Shown here: positions 31,100-39,564 of the stretch, one piece after another
How positions within the stretch are numbered: position 1 is the first letter of the stretch
How the letters are laid out: each line of letters starts with the position of its first letter
NCBI GenBank assembly: GCA_015063225.1
Contig: SUSU01000005.1
Location: 22,117-86,116, forward strand
Length of the DNA: 64,000 bases
Reading direction: 5' to 3'
DNA from: Thermoplasmata archaeon
Lineage (GTDB): Archaea; Thermoplasmatota; Thermoplasmata; Methanomassiliicoccales; Methanomethylophilaceae
Translations under genes and position numbers: made by a program
The notes under the pieces: model-generated
The model's input: the letters and a program-made list of their open reading frames with translations, nothing else
The model's database searches: none
Told to the model about the DNA's origin: nothing

Positions 31100-31746
31100 G
31101 GGCCGACCTCCACACCCACACCATCTACAGCGACGGGGAGCTCATCCCCGCCGAGCTCGTGCGCAGGGCGATGGCCCTCGGGCACGACGTCATCGCCATC
31201 ACCGACCACGTGGACATGACCAACGTGGAGTTCGTGGTCACCAATGTGGTGAAGGCGTGCGAGCTGAAGGAGGACTACATCCCCGTCATCCCCGGCGTGG
31301 AGATCACCCACGTCCCCCCGAGGCTCATCGGCGAGGTCGCCAAACAGGCCCGCAAATTCGGGGCGAAATGGATCGTCGTCCATGGGGAGACGGTCACCGA
31401 ACCCGTCATGAAGGGCACCGACCGCGCCTCCGTGGAGAACCCCGACATCGACGTTCTGGCTCACCCCGGTTTCATCACCCTCGAGGAGGCCGAGATCGCG
31501 AGGGAGAACGACGTCATCCTGGAGATCACCGGACGCGCCGGGCACAACATCACCAACGGGCACGTGGCGAACATAGCCCGTCAGGCCCGCTGCAAGATGG
31601 TCGTGAACTCCGACACCCACCAGCCCGAGAACCTCATGGACGAGGCCGCGGCGTACACCGTCGCCCTCGGAGCGGGACTCACGAAGGAGGAGGCAGACCT
31701 GGCGATCCAGAAGACCCCCTTCGATGCCGTGAAGCACCTGATCTGA
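31096..31746 (+). CDS. PHP-domain phosphoesterase, probable histidinol-phosphatase
   Basis: This 216-residue protein has the four PHP motifs: [22 protein letters not shown], the GVEITH / IVVHGE region, and LAHPG with [10 protein letters not shown] at the C-terminal side, which together form a trinuclear metal site. It sits at the end of the hisB-hisF-hisIE operon with a 4-nt overlap. Since HisB here lacks the phosphatase domain, the simplest inference is that this is the histidinol-phosphatase, as with the bacterial PHP enzymes HisK/HisJ, although it is shorter than those (about 265 residues). Other phosphoester substrates cannot be excluded. Confidence 0.8.
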   Translation: MRADLHTHTIYSDGELIPAELVRRAMALGHDVIAITDHVDMTNVEFVVTNVVKACELKEDYIPVIPGVEITHVPPRLIGEVAKQARKFGAKWIVVHGETVTEPVMKGTDRASVENPDIDVLAHPGFITLEEAEIARENDVILEITGRAGHNITNGHVANIARQARCKMVVNSDTHQPENLMDEAAAYTVALGAGLTKEEADLAIQKTPFDAVKHLI

Positions 31747-33030
31747 TCACATACAGGCTTCGTATATGCCGCGGATATCCTCCGCGGTCATGGGCACGGG
31801 GTTGCGGACGAGTTTCGTACCCGCGGTCCTCAGTGCGGATTCGGTCAGCCATTTTACGTCGTCATGGCCGAAGCCCTCGTCCGAAAGGCGGACCTCGAGA
31901 CCGATGTCCTTCAGGACCCTGCCGATGGCCTCGTGGACGTCGTCCTCGTTGACTCCTCCGAAGAGACGGGACACCTCGGCGAAACGTTCGGGGGAACCTT
32001 TCGCGCAGAAACGGTAGATCTCCGGGGATATCGCCGCGAGTCCGCGGCCGTGGACGATGTCCTTCATACCCGAGAGGGGATGCTCGAGGGCGTGGGGTGC
32101 GACGGTGCCCGCCTTGTAGATGGACACCCCGGCGATCGAGGATGCGTAGACGACGCGGTCCAATGCGCCGGCGTCGCGGATGTTCTCGTTCGCGGCCACC
32201 AGGGATTCGGAGAGGTAACGGAGGCCCTTCCTGCATATCAGGTCGGTATCGTCGGTCCTCCCGCCGCTGACGTATGACTCTACGAGATGGCAGAGCGCGT
32301 CGAAGGACACGGCGTTCATGATGTTCGGGGGCATGGTCTCCATGAGCTCGGGGTCCACGACGGCCACGCGGGGGACGGCGGCCTTGCATGTGAGTCCGGC
32401 CTTGTCGTGCGTATCGGAATCGGTGAGGACGCTGATGCCGTTCGCTTCGCTCCCGGTACCGCAGGTGGTGGGGACGGCGACCACGGGGAGGGCGGTGATC
32501 TCCGGGGCGTTGCCCCTTCCCCCGGTGTAATCGCGGACGGATCCTCCGTTCCCGGCGACGAGGGCGATGGCCTTGGCGGCGTCCATCTGACTCCCGCCGC
32601 CCACTACGAGGACGGAATCGCATCCGTTCTCACGTGCGAAGGCCGCGCCGGCATCGATGGATTCGGTCGTGGGATTGCTGGGGACGGAATCGAAAACGAC
32701 GGAATCGATCCCGTTCATCTGCAATTGAGCCAGAATGCGGTCCCTGAGTCCCGTCTTGACGGAACTCCTGCCGGTGACTACGAGCGCTTTCCTACCGAAC
32801 GGTTTGATGTACGCGCCGATGGATTCTGCCTTCTTGCGGCCGAAGATGATCCTCTCGGTTCCAGGGAGGGAATCAACATCGTCCGTACCGAGGTCGCCGC
32901 GGACCTTCGACATGACCTCATGGAAATAGAGGTCGCGGCCCTCGTCGTGGATCTTCTCGTCCTCCTTCAGGAGGAGTTTCATGAGCTCTTCTTCGCTGAG
33001 CATCTCGGGATTACCGTCATTCCCGGCCAT
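31747..33030 (-). CDS. Iron-containing alcohol dehydrogenase
   Basis: This 427-residue group III dehydrogenase has a Rossmann-like half with GRKALVVTGRSSVKTG and the NAD(P)-binding GGGSQMDAAKAIAL, PTTCGTGSE, and a metal half with SFDALCHLVESYVS and HALEHPLSGMKDIVHGRGLA, where aspartate and three histidines bind iron or zinc. The first 55 residues (EEELMKLLLKEDEKIHDEGRD, part) are an extension not found in most members. The substrate could be a short alcohol or lactaldehyde; the sequence does not say. It stands alone and converges with the PHP gene, whose stop codon is directly adjacent to its own (31746/31747). Confidence 0.9.
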   Translation of the reverse strand: MAGNDGNPEMLSEEELMKLLLKEDEKIHDEGRDLYFHEVMSKVRGDLGTDDVDSLPGTERIIFGRKKAESIGAYIKPFGRKALVVTGRSSVKTGLRDRILAQLQMNGIDSVVFDSVPSNPTTESIDAGAAFARENGCDSVLVVGGGSQMDAAKAIALVAGNGGSVRDYTGGRGNAPEITALPVVAVPTTCGTGSEANGISVLTDSDTHDKAGLTCKAAVPRVAVVDPELMETMPPNIMNAVSFDALCHLVESYVSGGRTDDTDLICRKGLRYLSESLVAANENIRDAGALDRVVYASSIAGVSIYKAGTVAPHALEHPLSGMKDIVHGRGLAAISPEIYRFCAKGSPERFAEVSRLFGGVNEDDVHEAIGRVLKDIGLEVRLSDEGFGHDDVKWLTESALRTAGTKLVRNPVPMTAEDIRGIYEACM

Positions 33031-33081
33031 ATTACGCGGTATTGAGTGGTCGGATTAATCAATTCGCTTGCTTTTTCACCA

Positions 33082-33100
33082 TAGGTTACCAGCGTGTTGG
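33082..33100. repeat. Left terminal inverted repeat of an IS-like element
   Basis: TAGGTTACCAGCGTGTTGG is the exact reverse complement of 34233-34251. The pair bounds a 1170-bp unit containing one transposase-like gene. No direct target duplication is visible outside the repeats. Confidence 0.85.
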
Positions 33101-33157
33101 TCTAATAACATTTATAACGTTGTATGTTTTATATATCTAGAAAGCATATACTGAATC

Positions 33158-34042
33158 ATGGGAAAGATGTCTGAAGAGAACCCGGAAACCGGTCTCGGCG
33201 CAAGGATCCGCGCTATCATCGACGAGTGTTTCATGGATCTCGAGGTCCCCCAGGAATCCATCTGCCCCGTCTGCGGCGAGGGAGAGCTCACCAGGTACGG
33301 ACAGACGGCCGCCGGAACCCAGAGGTGGAGATGCTCCTGCTGCGGAGTGGTCCGCACCTTCAAAGGAGAGGGCTCCGTCCTCAGGAACACCAAGCTTCCC
33401 TACGACACCTGGCTCTCCTTCATCCCCCACTTCCTCTCCTGTTCTTCGTGCGATGTCGTGGCCGCCGACCTCGGAGTCACACACAAGACCGCGTGGTTCA
33501 TGAGGACCCGCATCCTCGAGGCCCTCTACAAGTCGATCCCCGCCTTCAGGGCGGAGGGGATGACCGTCGGGAAGATGTTCCTCAGGGAATCCTTCAAGGG
33601 CACCTCCCGCGCCCGCACCATCGACCCCGAGACCCGCGGCGAGAGGGTGTGCGTCCTCACCGGAATCAACGACAACAATGGGATGTTCTACGACGTCGCC
33701 TGCCTCGGGAACCCCTCCGAGAAGAAGATCGCCGATGTCGTGGCCGGGGACATCTCCTCGGGAATCATCGAAACGGAAGATGATGAGGTCAGGTGCACCC
33801 TGGACAAGGATGACAGGATCTCCTCCCTCCAGACATCCATCCGCTCCTTCCTGAAGCGCTTCCGCGGAGTCTCCACCAAGTGGCTCCACATCTACCTCGC
33901 CTGGTACAAGTGGCTCTTCTCCTTCGGGAGGGACAGGATGGCCGCGGACGCTCAGCTCTCCGCCGGTGACTACAAACACACCTGGAGGGCAATCCGCAGG
34001 ATGGCCTACCCTTTCAGGGACGTTACGGGCGCCCTTGCCTGA
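33158..34042 (+). CDS. IS1595-family transposase-like protein, catalytic residues apparently lost
   Basis: This 294-residue protein has an N-terminal zinc ribbon (CPVCGEGELTRYG, then CSCCG), a helix-turn-helix (FLSCSSCDVVAADLGVTHKT), and a region recalling the ISXO2-like DDE core: FLRESFKGT where active enzymes have DETxxxxSxKG, VCVLTGINDNNG, CLGNPSEKK, and the conserved tail FRGVSTKWLHIYLAWYKWL. The first aspartate is replaced (GKMFLRESF), and the stretch that normally separates the second aspartate from the last catalytic residue seems deleted. The frame is nevertheless open and uses host-like codons, so it may be a recent decay product or a reused DNA-binding protein. A TATA-like TTTATATA lies about 25-32 nt before the ATG. 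Confidence 0.7.
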   Translation: MGKMSEENPETGLGARIRAIIDECFMDLEVPQESICPVCGEGELTRYGQTAAGTQRWRCSCCGVVRTFKGEGSVLRNTKLPYDTWLSFIPHFLSCSSCDVVAADLGVTHKTAWFMRTRILEALYKSIPAFRAEGMTVGKMFLRESFKGTSRARTIDPETRGERVCVLTGINDNNGMFYDVACLGNPSEKKIADVVAGDISSGIIETEDDEVRCTLDKDDRISSLQTSIRSFLKRFRGVSTKWLHIYLAWYKWLFSFGRDRMAADAQLSAGDYKHTWRAIRRMAYPFRDVTGALA

Positions 34043-34232
34043 ATCGATACGACAACCGCATCCAAGGGCCCCCATACACGCTTTTTCCAGGGGTCGGAAG
34101 TCGGGTAGGGCACCTACCTTGACCCAGGGGCAAAAACAGTATGCCGAAGGTAGGTAAGTCCCTCCGTTTCCATCGTGGCCACCTGGGCCATTCAAGGGGC
34201 AAATGAGGGCAAGTGCTTCGGGGCGGTTTCCG
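34043..34232. other. Non-coding tail of the IS-like element
   Basis: About 190 nt between the transposase-like stop and the right inverted repeat. It contains an internal inverted repeat ACCTACCTT (34112-34120) / AAGGTAGGT (34147-34155). No further ORF is seen. Confidence 0.5.
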
Positions 34233-34251
34233 CCAACACGCTGGTAACCTA
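34233..34251. repeat. Right terminal inverted repeat of the IS-like element
   Basis: CCAACACGCTGGTAACCTA, exact reverse complement of 33082-33100. The preceding three bases CCG are shared with the solo copy at 39484. Confidence 0.85.
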
Positions 34252-34277
34252 CTCTTCGCGCGTACACGCGTGCATAT

Positions 34278-34286
34278 GATTATATC
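34278..34286 (+). promoter_or_regulatory. TATA box of the MTA phosphorylase gene
   Basis: GATTATATC, about 26 nt before the ATG at 34308, indicating a leaderless message. An alternating CGCGCG tract (34257-34262) and an ACGCGT palindrome (34266-34271) precede it. Confidence 0.55.
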
Positions 34287-34307
34287 AACTCATCCGATGC
34301 TCCACTC

Positions 34308-35102
34308 ATGGTAGAAATTGCCCTCATAGGCGGATCCGGGGTCATCCCCGAGAACTTTGTGAAGAAGAAGGAAGTGTTCCCGGACACCCCTTACGGAAAA
34401 CCCTCCGACCCCATCGACATCGGGGAGATCGCCGGCGTGGAGGTTGCCTTCCTCTACCGCCACGGCAGGAACCACCAGCACCCCCCGACATCCGTTCCTT
34501 ACAAGGCGAACATGTACGCCCTGAAATCCCTCGGTGTCAAGTACGCCATCTCCGTCTGCGCCGTCGGCTCCCTCCAGGAGGAGGCCCGCCCCGGGGACCT
34601 CGTCATCGCCGACCAGGTGATCGACTTCACTAAGCGCCGCGACCTCACCTACTTCCTGAACGACACGGTGCACATCTCCATGCCCGACCCCTGCTGCCCA
34701 TACGCCAGCGGCGTCTTCGCCAAGGTCGCGAAGGAGATGGGTATCCGCTACCACGACAAGGGGACTTACGTGTGCATCGAGGGCCCGAGGTTCTCCACCC
34801 GCGCCGAGAGCGCCATGTTCCGTTCCTTCAACGGCACCATCATCGGCATGACCATGATCCCCGAGGTCAACCTCGCCCGCGAGCTCGGAATGTGCTACGT
34901 CAGCCTCGCCACCGTCACCGACTACGACTGCTGGAAGGACGAGGACGTCACCATCGAGATGGTCATGAAGACCATGTCCGAATGCAACTCCAGGATCCAG
35001 CAGCTTCTGACCCTCGGGCTCCCCAGGATCGAGACCGGCTCCCACTGCAGCTGCATCGAGGCCGCCAAGGGCTGCGGTTCCCTCGAGAAGTTCAAGTTCT
35101 GA
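34308..35102 (+). CDS. mtnP: S-methyl-5'-thioadenosine (or thioinosine) phosphorylase
   Basis: This 264-residue nucleoside phosphorylase salvages methylthioadenosine by phosphorolysis. Seen: the phosphate loop LIGGSGVIPENF, RHGRNHQHPP, NMYALKSLGVKYAISVCAVGSLQEE, the nucleoside-binding CIEGPRFSTRAES, and IGMTMIPEVNLARELGMCY, the PNP/MTAP family 2 signature region. The base specificity (adenine or hypoxanthine) cannot be settled by eye; in archaea with a deaminase route the substrate can be methylthioinosine. It has its own leaderless promoter and is followed 14 nt later by hypF. Confidence 0.88.
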   Translation: MVEIALIGGSGVIPENFVKKKEVFPDTPYGKPSDPIDIGEIAGVEVAFLYRHGRNHQHPPTSVPYKANMYALKSLGVKYAISVCAVGSLQEEARPGDLVIADQVIDFTKRRDLTYFLNDTVHISMPDPCCPYASGVFAKVAKEMGIRYHDKGTYVCIEGPRFSTRAESAMFRSFNGTIIGMTMIPEVNLARELGMCYVSLATVTDYDCWKDEDVTIEMVMKTMSECNSRIQQLLTLGLPRIETGSHCSCIEAAKGCGSLEKFKF

Positions 35103-35116
35103 ATCCCGGGATCCCC

Positions 35117-37291
35117 ATGAGGATAGTGTTCCGCGGTACGGTGCAGGGGGTGGGTTTCCGCCCCGCCGTATACCGTACCGCGGTCTCCCTCGGCTGCAGG
35201 GGAAGTGTGAGGAATGACGGTTCCTCCGTCACCGTCGAGGTCGACAAAGGCGAGGAATTCCTGGAGGCCTTCCTCAAGGAACTCCCCCCTCTGGCTCATG
35301 TGGATTCCGTGGAGAAGTCCGAGTACACTGTACCCGATTCCGTCAAGGGATTCACCATCGCCGGATCTTCCCGTTCCGCCTCGGAACACATACCTTCGAT
35401 CCCCGCCGACACCGCCGTCTGTCCCGAATGCATAGCGGACATGAAACACGGCAGGAGGAAGGGATACCCGTTCACCACCTGTACCGACTGCGGCCCCCGC
35501 TTCACGTTGCTGGAGGCTCTCCCCTATGACAGGGAGAGGACCGCCATGGCCGCCTTCCCCCGCTGTTTCAGATGCGGGGAGGAGTACTCCGACCCCTCCA
35601 AACGCAGGTTCCACCATCAGACCATCTGCTGTCCCGTCTGCGGACCGTCCTACCGTCTCGTGGATTCACAGGGCAATCAGATCGAGGGTGACCCCATCGC
35701 CACCTTCGCATCCATGCTCGAGGAGGGCAAGATAGGGATCTCCAAGGGATGGGGCGGGATGCACATCAGCTGCACCCTCGGCCGCGTGAAGGAGCTCCGC
35801 GAATGGTACGGCAGGAAGTACAAGCCCTTCGCCATCATGGTGAGGGACGCGGAAGCGGCGGAGAGGTACACGGACATCACCCCCGAGGAGATGGAACAGC
35901 TCACCTCCCCCCAGAGACCGATAGTCCTCCTCAGGAAGAAGAGGAATGATGAGACTCTCGAACTCCTCTCCCCCGGGATCGACACCGTCGGGGTGTTCCT
36001 CCCGTACACCGGCATGCAGGTCCTCCTGTTCGACATCCTGAAGACGGATGCCCTCGTGATGACCTCGGCCAACCCTCCCGGCGAACCCATGATCACCGAC
36101 GACAACGAGATACTGAATCTCGGTGCCGACATGTACCTCCTCCACGACCAGGAGATAATCAACCGTGCCGACGACAGCGTCCTCCGCCTGTGCGGGGAGG
36201 ATGTCTTCTTCCTCCGCAAATCCCGCGGGAACATCCCCTGCTACTACACCGTGGATGAGAAAGAGGATGTCGCCGCCGTCGGGGCCCAGGAGAACCTCGC
36301 GGGCGCGGTCGCTTCCAAGGGGAGGATCTATCCCACTCAGTACATCGGGAACGGTGAGGGCATGGGTGTGCCCGAATATCTGGAGGAGGCGGTCAGACTG
36401 CAGATCCGCCTACTCGGGGCGAGACCCTCCATCATAGCGGAGGATCTGCACCTGGCATACCTCAACCGTCCCTTCGCCAGACGCCTCGCCGAGGAGACCG
36501 GCGCCGAGATTGTGGATGTACAGCACCACTGGGCCCACGGGGCCTCCCTCATGGTGGACAGGGGGATAACCGACCATCTCACCGTCCTCACCCTCGACGG
36601 CACCGGCCACGGCGACGACGGGAAGGCGTGGGGAGGGGAGGTGCTGTCCTGCACCCTCGAAGGCTACAAGCGCCTCGCGCATCTGGAATACATACCGCTC
36701 ATCGGAGGGCAGAAGGCGGTCCACGACATCCGCCGCCTGCGCCTCGCCATCGACATGATCAACGGAGAGAGGTCCAACACGGGATTCAGCGACCAGGAGG
36801 TATCGATACTCACCAAGCTGGCAAATAACAGCGTGGGGACCTCGTCCTTCGGACGCATTTTAGACGCTCTGGCTTATTCCACCGGAGTGTGTTCCGAGCG
36901 CACCTATGACGGGGAGCCCGCCATGAGGATGGAGAGATACCTCGACCCCTCCGATTACGAGGATTATTCCACGGAGACGAGGAACGGCGTCATCTCCACC
37001 GCCCACCTCTTCTCCGGACTCGGGAGGATGAAGGACCCCACCGCGGAGGTCTCCGGCATAGTCCGCGCCATCCTCTCGGAGATGGTCGACATAGCATGCG
37101 ACGATGCGGCATCCAACGGCGAGAGCAGAATCGGGATCACCGGAGGGGTGTCCTACAACGTCCCCATAACCCTCATGGTCCGCGACCTCGCCAAGGCCCG
37201 CGGGATGGATGTCGTCACCCACTGCCGCATCCCCAACGGGGACGGCGGGATCTCCACCGGCCAGGCGGCCATCGCCCTGCGCCGTGCCTGA
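35117..37291 (+). CDS. hypF: HypF carbamoyltransferase for [NiFe]-hydrogenase maturation
   Basis: This 724-residue protein makes the thiocarboxamide on HypE from carbamoyl phosphate, the source of the CN ligands of [NiFe] hydrogenases. The order is complete: acylphosphatase domain with FRGTVQGVGFRPAVYR, two zinc-finger segments (CPECIADM..CTDCG and CFRCGEEY..CCPVCG), a YrdC-like domain with GISKGWGGMHISC and LVMTSANPPGEPM, and a Kae1-like C-terminal domain with VQHHWAHGAS, LDGTGHGDDG and GISTGQAAIALRR. It implies a [NiFe] hydrogenase elsewhere in the genome. The ATG at 35117 matches the family start. carAB upstream in the window would supply its carbamoyl phosphate. Confidence 0.95.
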   Translation: MRIVFRGTVQGVGFRPAVYRTAVSLGCRGSVRNDGSSVTVEVDKGEEFLEAFLKELPPLAHVDSVEKSEYTVPDSVKGFTIAGSSRSASEHIPSIPADTAVCPECIADMKHGRRKGYPFTTCTDCGPRFTLLEALPYDRERTAMAAFPRCFRCGEEYSDPSKRRFHHQTICCPVCGPSYRLVDSQGNQIEGDPIATFASMLEEGKIGISKGWGGMHISCTLGRVKELREWYGRKYKPFAIMVRDAEAAERYTDITPEEMEQLTSPQRPIVLLRKKRNDETLELLSPGIDTVGVFLPYTGMQVLLFDILKTDALVMTSANPPGEPMITDDNEILNLGADMYLLHDQEIINRADDSVLRLCGEDVFFLRKSRGNIPCYYTVDEKEDVAAVGAQENLAGAVASKGRIYPTQYIGNGEGMGVPEYLEEAVRLQIRLLGARPSIIAEDLHLAYLNRPFARRLAEETGAEIVDVQHHWAHGASLMVDRGITDHLTVLTLDGTGHGDDGKAWGGEVLSCTLEGYKRLAHLEYIPLIGGQKAVHDIRRLRLAIDMINGERSNTGFSDQEVSILTKLANNSVGTSSFGRILDALAYSTGVCSERTYDGEPAMRMERYLDPSDYEDYSTETRNGVISTAHLFSGLGRMKDPTAEVSGIVRAILSEMVDIACDDAASNGESRIGITGGVSYNVPITLMVRDLAKARGMDVVTHCRIPNGDGGISTGQAAIALRRA

Positions 37292-37362
37292 TGGTTGGAT
37301 GCGTATTCCAACATCCCCACAGTTTATCTATGGATGGAGGGCATATCCATCGGAGGATTGTG

Positions 37363-38367
37363 ATGGAGCATACGCTTTTCGTGCTGCTTGACGGGATGGA
37401 GGACGACCCCAATCCCGCTCTCGGAGGGAGGAAACCATACGAGGCCGCACGCCTCCCCTTCATGCGCTCCAAATGCCCCCATCTCAACTACACCTCGGGA
37501 AGGGGATACACGCAGCTGTTCCTCAACGAGTTCTGGACCGGACACCCCCCGGAGACCCCGAGGGCCGCCCTGGAGGCCGCGGGCCTCTCCATGGACGTCT
37601 CCGGTGACAGGCAGGCCTTCCGCATGAGTCCCGCCAGGATTGTCGACGGGGAGGTCGTATGGGCTTACGGCGACGACGACGAAGCCATGAGGATGAACGA
37701 GAGCATGAGGAAGCATCTCGACATCCTCTCCGCCAGGAAACCCGAGATCAGGTTCTTCGTCCACGGACGCAGCGTCCTCACCATGGAATGCAAAGAGAAC
37801 GTCCCCGTTGGACCGCAGGCGCCCGTCGACGGCCCCTACGTCACCCCGCTCCCCGACCTCGAGGAGTTCATCAACGCCGTCGCCGACGAGAACGACGGCC
37901 TCACAGTCTATCCATGGGGGGTCGGGAGACCCAAGAGCACATACCCCTGCTACAAAGGGCTCGAGGACCTGCACGCAGTCTCCAACAGCCCCACCGCCCT
38001 CGGCGTAGCCGCCACGCTCGGGCATCACATCACCTTCGAGGAGGACCTCGGGTCGAGGTTCCCCATCGCGAAAAGGCTGCTCGCGGAGCACGACGTGTTC
38101 CTGCACCTCGACGAAGTCGACGAGTACAGCCACCAGAAGGACCACATGAAGAAGATCGCCGTCCTGGAGAGGATAGACTCCCTGATGGCGGAATACTTCT
38201 CGGATGCGGGGAGGATCATCCTCTTCGTGGACCACGGTACGTCGTGCGTCACAGGGGAGCATATCTTAATGGATGTCCCCTTCCGTACCAACATCGAATG
38301 CTTCGGGGACGGCAACCGCTTCGCCACGGGCGAGGTAGTCCCCATGATACTGGAGGATAAAGAATGA
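37363..38367 (+). CDS. Divergent relative of archaeal cofactor-independent phosphoglycerate mutase
   Basis: This 334-residue protein belongs to the alkaline-phosphatase superfamily near ApgM. Seen: FVLLDGMEDDPNPALGGRKP, with the first metal aspartate and the DGxxDxP pattern, HLDEVDEYSHQKDHMKKIA, matching the family's DExGHxGD segment, and FVDHGTS in place of DHxTP. The stretch that usually carries the nucleophile serine (GSDxAxxSxxGYDP) reads instead GYTQLFLNEFWTGHPPETPR, so canonical mutase chemistry is doubtful. GGAGG lies 8 nt before the ATG at 37363. The stop overlaps the next gene, a CobT-like protein, by 4 nt, which suggests a link to cobamide or nucleotide phosphoester chemistry. Confidence 0.75.
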   Translation: MEHTLFVLLDGMEDDPNPALGGRKPYEAARLPFMRSKCPHLNYTSGRGYTQLFLNEFWTGHPPETPRAALEAAGLSMDVSGDRQAFRMSPARIVDGEVVWAYGDDDEAMRMNESMRKHLDILSARKPEIRFFVHGRSVLTMECKENVPVGPQAPVDGPYVTPLPDLEEFINAVADENDGLTVYPWGVGRPKSTYPCYKGLEDLHAVSNSPTALGVAATLGHHITFEEDLGSRFPIAKRLLAEHDVFLHLDEVDEYSHQKDHMKKIAVLERIDSLMAEYFSDAGRIILFVDHGTSCVTGEHILMDVPFRTNIECFGDGNRFATGEVVPMILEDKE

Positions 38368-39473
38368 CTTTCGAATTCCCGCCGTCCCTCGGAGTGAACG
38401 GCGACAAAGAACAGGCTGCCGGGATCGTATCCAAGATTTGGGGCAAGAAGGGTGTCTTCACCTGCACCATCGCCAACACCCTCACGTCCACCATCCCCGG
38501 CGTCTCGGATGCCGGCGACACCCCGGACCTGACCATGTACACCCCCGCCGCGGATGCTGAGCTCCTCGTCCTCAACAAAGTGGTGTGCATGAAGGGCATC
38601 CCGATCAACCCCGGAGGCATCCCCACCCCTGCAACCCTCACCAAGGCCGCCCTCGACCTCTCCCGCATGCCCTACTTCATCATCGACGGCGGGTGCGGCG
38701 TGAAGGCGAACATCCCCATGATCGAGGTCGGAGGGGAATGCGGACAGAAGATCACCACCGGCCACTCCGTAAAGAACGTGAAGCACTCCTTCGAGTACGG
38801 GAAGATCCTCGGCGCCCAGCTCGCCTCCTATTACGATTACGTCGTCATCAGCGAGAGCTGCGCCGGCGGGACCACCACCGCCCTCGCCGTACTCCAGGCC
38901 ATGGGCACCGTGACGGAGAACCTCGTGTCCTCCTCATCGCCCAAGAACCCCAAGGAGCTGAAGTCCAAGCTCGTCGCCGAGGGTATCGCGGCCGCCGGGA
39001 AGAAGCCCGGGGACTTCGCGGACGACCCCCTCGGAGCCATCGAGGCCGTGGGGGACCCCATGATGCCCGTGAACGTCGGCATCCTCATCGGCGCCTGCAA
39101 CGCGGGAGTCCCCGTCATCGTCGGCGGAGGGACTCAGATGGCCGCCGTCATGGCCGCCGCCGTGAAGCTCGACCCCTCCGTCATCGGGAAGTTCTTCCAG
39201 GGCACTACCAGGTGGCTGCTCAACGACCCCAACTCCTCGATGGTGAAGCTCAGGGACGCCATCGACGCCCGCATCCCCATCGTCTACATCAACATGAACT
39301 ACTCCGACAGCCCCTACGAGGGCCTGCAGGCGTACGAGTGGGGATTCATCAAGGAAGGCGTCGGATGCGGAGGCTCCTCCGTGGCCGCCGTCATCGGCAG
39401 TTCCGGCAAGATCGACTGCGCGAAGCTCCTCGACCGCGTCCACGAGATCTACCGCGGGATCATGGGTTTCTGA
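38364..39473 (+). CDS. Archaeal CobT-like nicotinate-nucleotide:base phosphoribosyltransferase (TIGR00303/UPF0284)
   Basis: This 369-residue protein matches the archaeal family related to CobT, which activates the lower-ligand base of cobamides. Seen: GVSDAGDTPDLTMYTPAADA near the start, GIPTPATLTKAAL, GGCGVKANIPMIEVG, SESCAGGTTTALAVLQAMG with a glycine-rich nucleotide loop near residue 165, and GGGTQMAAVMAAAVKLDPS. The family is known in methanogens where bacterial-type CobT is missing; biochemical proof is limited, so the exact base is uncertain. It overlaps the divergent phosphoglycerate-mutase relative by 4 nt and may use or make related phosphoribosyl intermediates. Confidence 0.85.
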   Translation: MTFEFPPSLGVNGDKEQAAGIVSKIWGKKGVFTCTIANTLTSTIPGVSDAGDTPDLTMYTPAADAELLVLNKVVCMKGIPINPGGIPTPATLTKAALDLSRMPYFIIDGGCGVKANIPMIEVGGECGQKITTGHSVKNVKHSFEYGKILGAQLASYYDYVVISESCAGGTTTALAVLQAMGTVTENLVSSSSPKNPKELKSKLVAEGIAAAGKKPGDFADDPLGAIEAVGDPMMPVNVGILIGACNAGVPVIVGGGTQMAAVMAAAVKLDPSVIGKFFQGTTRWLLNDPNSSMVKLRDAIDARIPIVYINMNYSDSPYEGLQAYEWGFIKEGVGCGGSSVAAVIGSSGKIDCAKLLDRVHEIYRGIMGF

Positions 39474-39483
39474 GCCCCGCGTC

Positions 39484-39505
39484 CCGCCAACACGCTAGTA
39501 ACCTA
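39484..39505. repeat. Solo copy of the IS-like end sequence
   Basis: CCGCCAACACGCTAGTAACCTA matches 34230-34251 at 21 of 22 positions (A for G at one site). No partner repeat or transposase is seen nearby, so it is either a relic end or a short dispersed motif in intergenic space. Confidence 0.75.
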
Positions 39506-39519
39506 TAATGGTAACAAGA

Positions 39520-39553
39520 GGGAGCGGGCCGTCCGTCAGGGCGGCCGCTTCCC
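39520..39553. terminator. Imperfect hairpin between convergent genes
   Basis: GGGAGCGGGCC (39520-39530) and GGCCGCTTCCC (39543-39553) form a long stem with bulges, between the stops of the convergent CobT-like and TerB-flavin genes. It may end transcription in both directions. Confidence 0.5.
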
Positions 39554-39564
39554 CAAAAACAGTT

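Larger units (their letters stand above)
33082..34251 (+). mobile_element. IS1595-like element, probably inactive
   Basis: A 1170-bp unit with perfect 19-bp terminal inverted repeats and one plus-strand ORF related to ISXO2/IS1595 transposases. The length suits the IS1595 family. The transposase appears shortened and lacks clear catalytic residues, so the element is likely non-autonomous or fossil. A related end sequence occurs at 39484-39505. Confidence 0.7.

Noticed and set aside
33074..34260. Target-site duplication around the IS-like element
   Set aside because: The bases just outside the two inverted repeats (TTTCACCA and CTCTTCGC) are not direct repeats, so none can be claimed.
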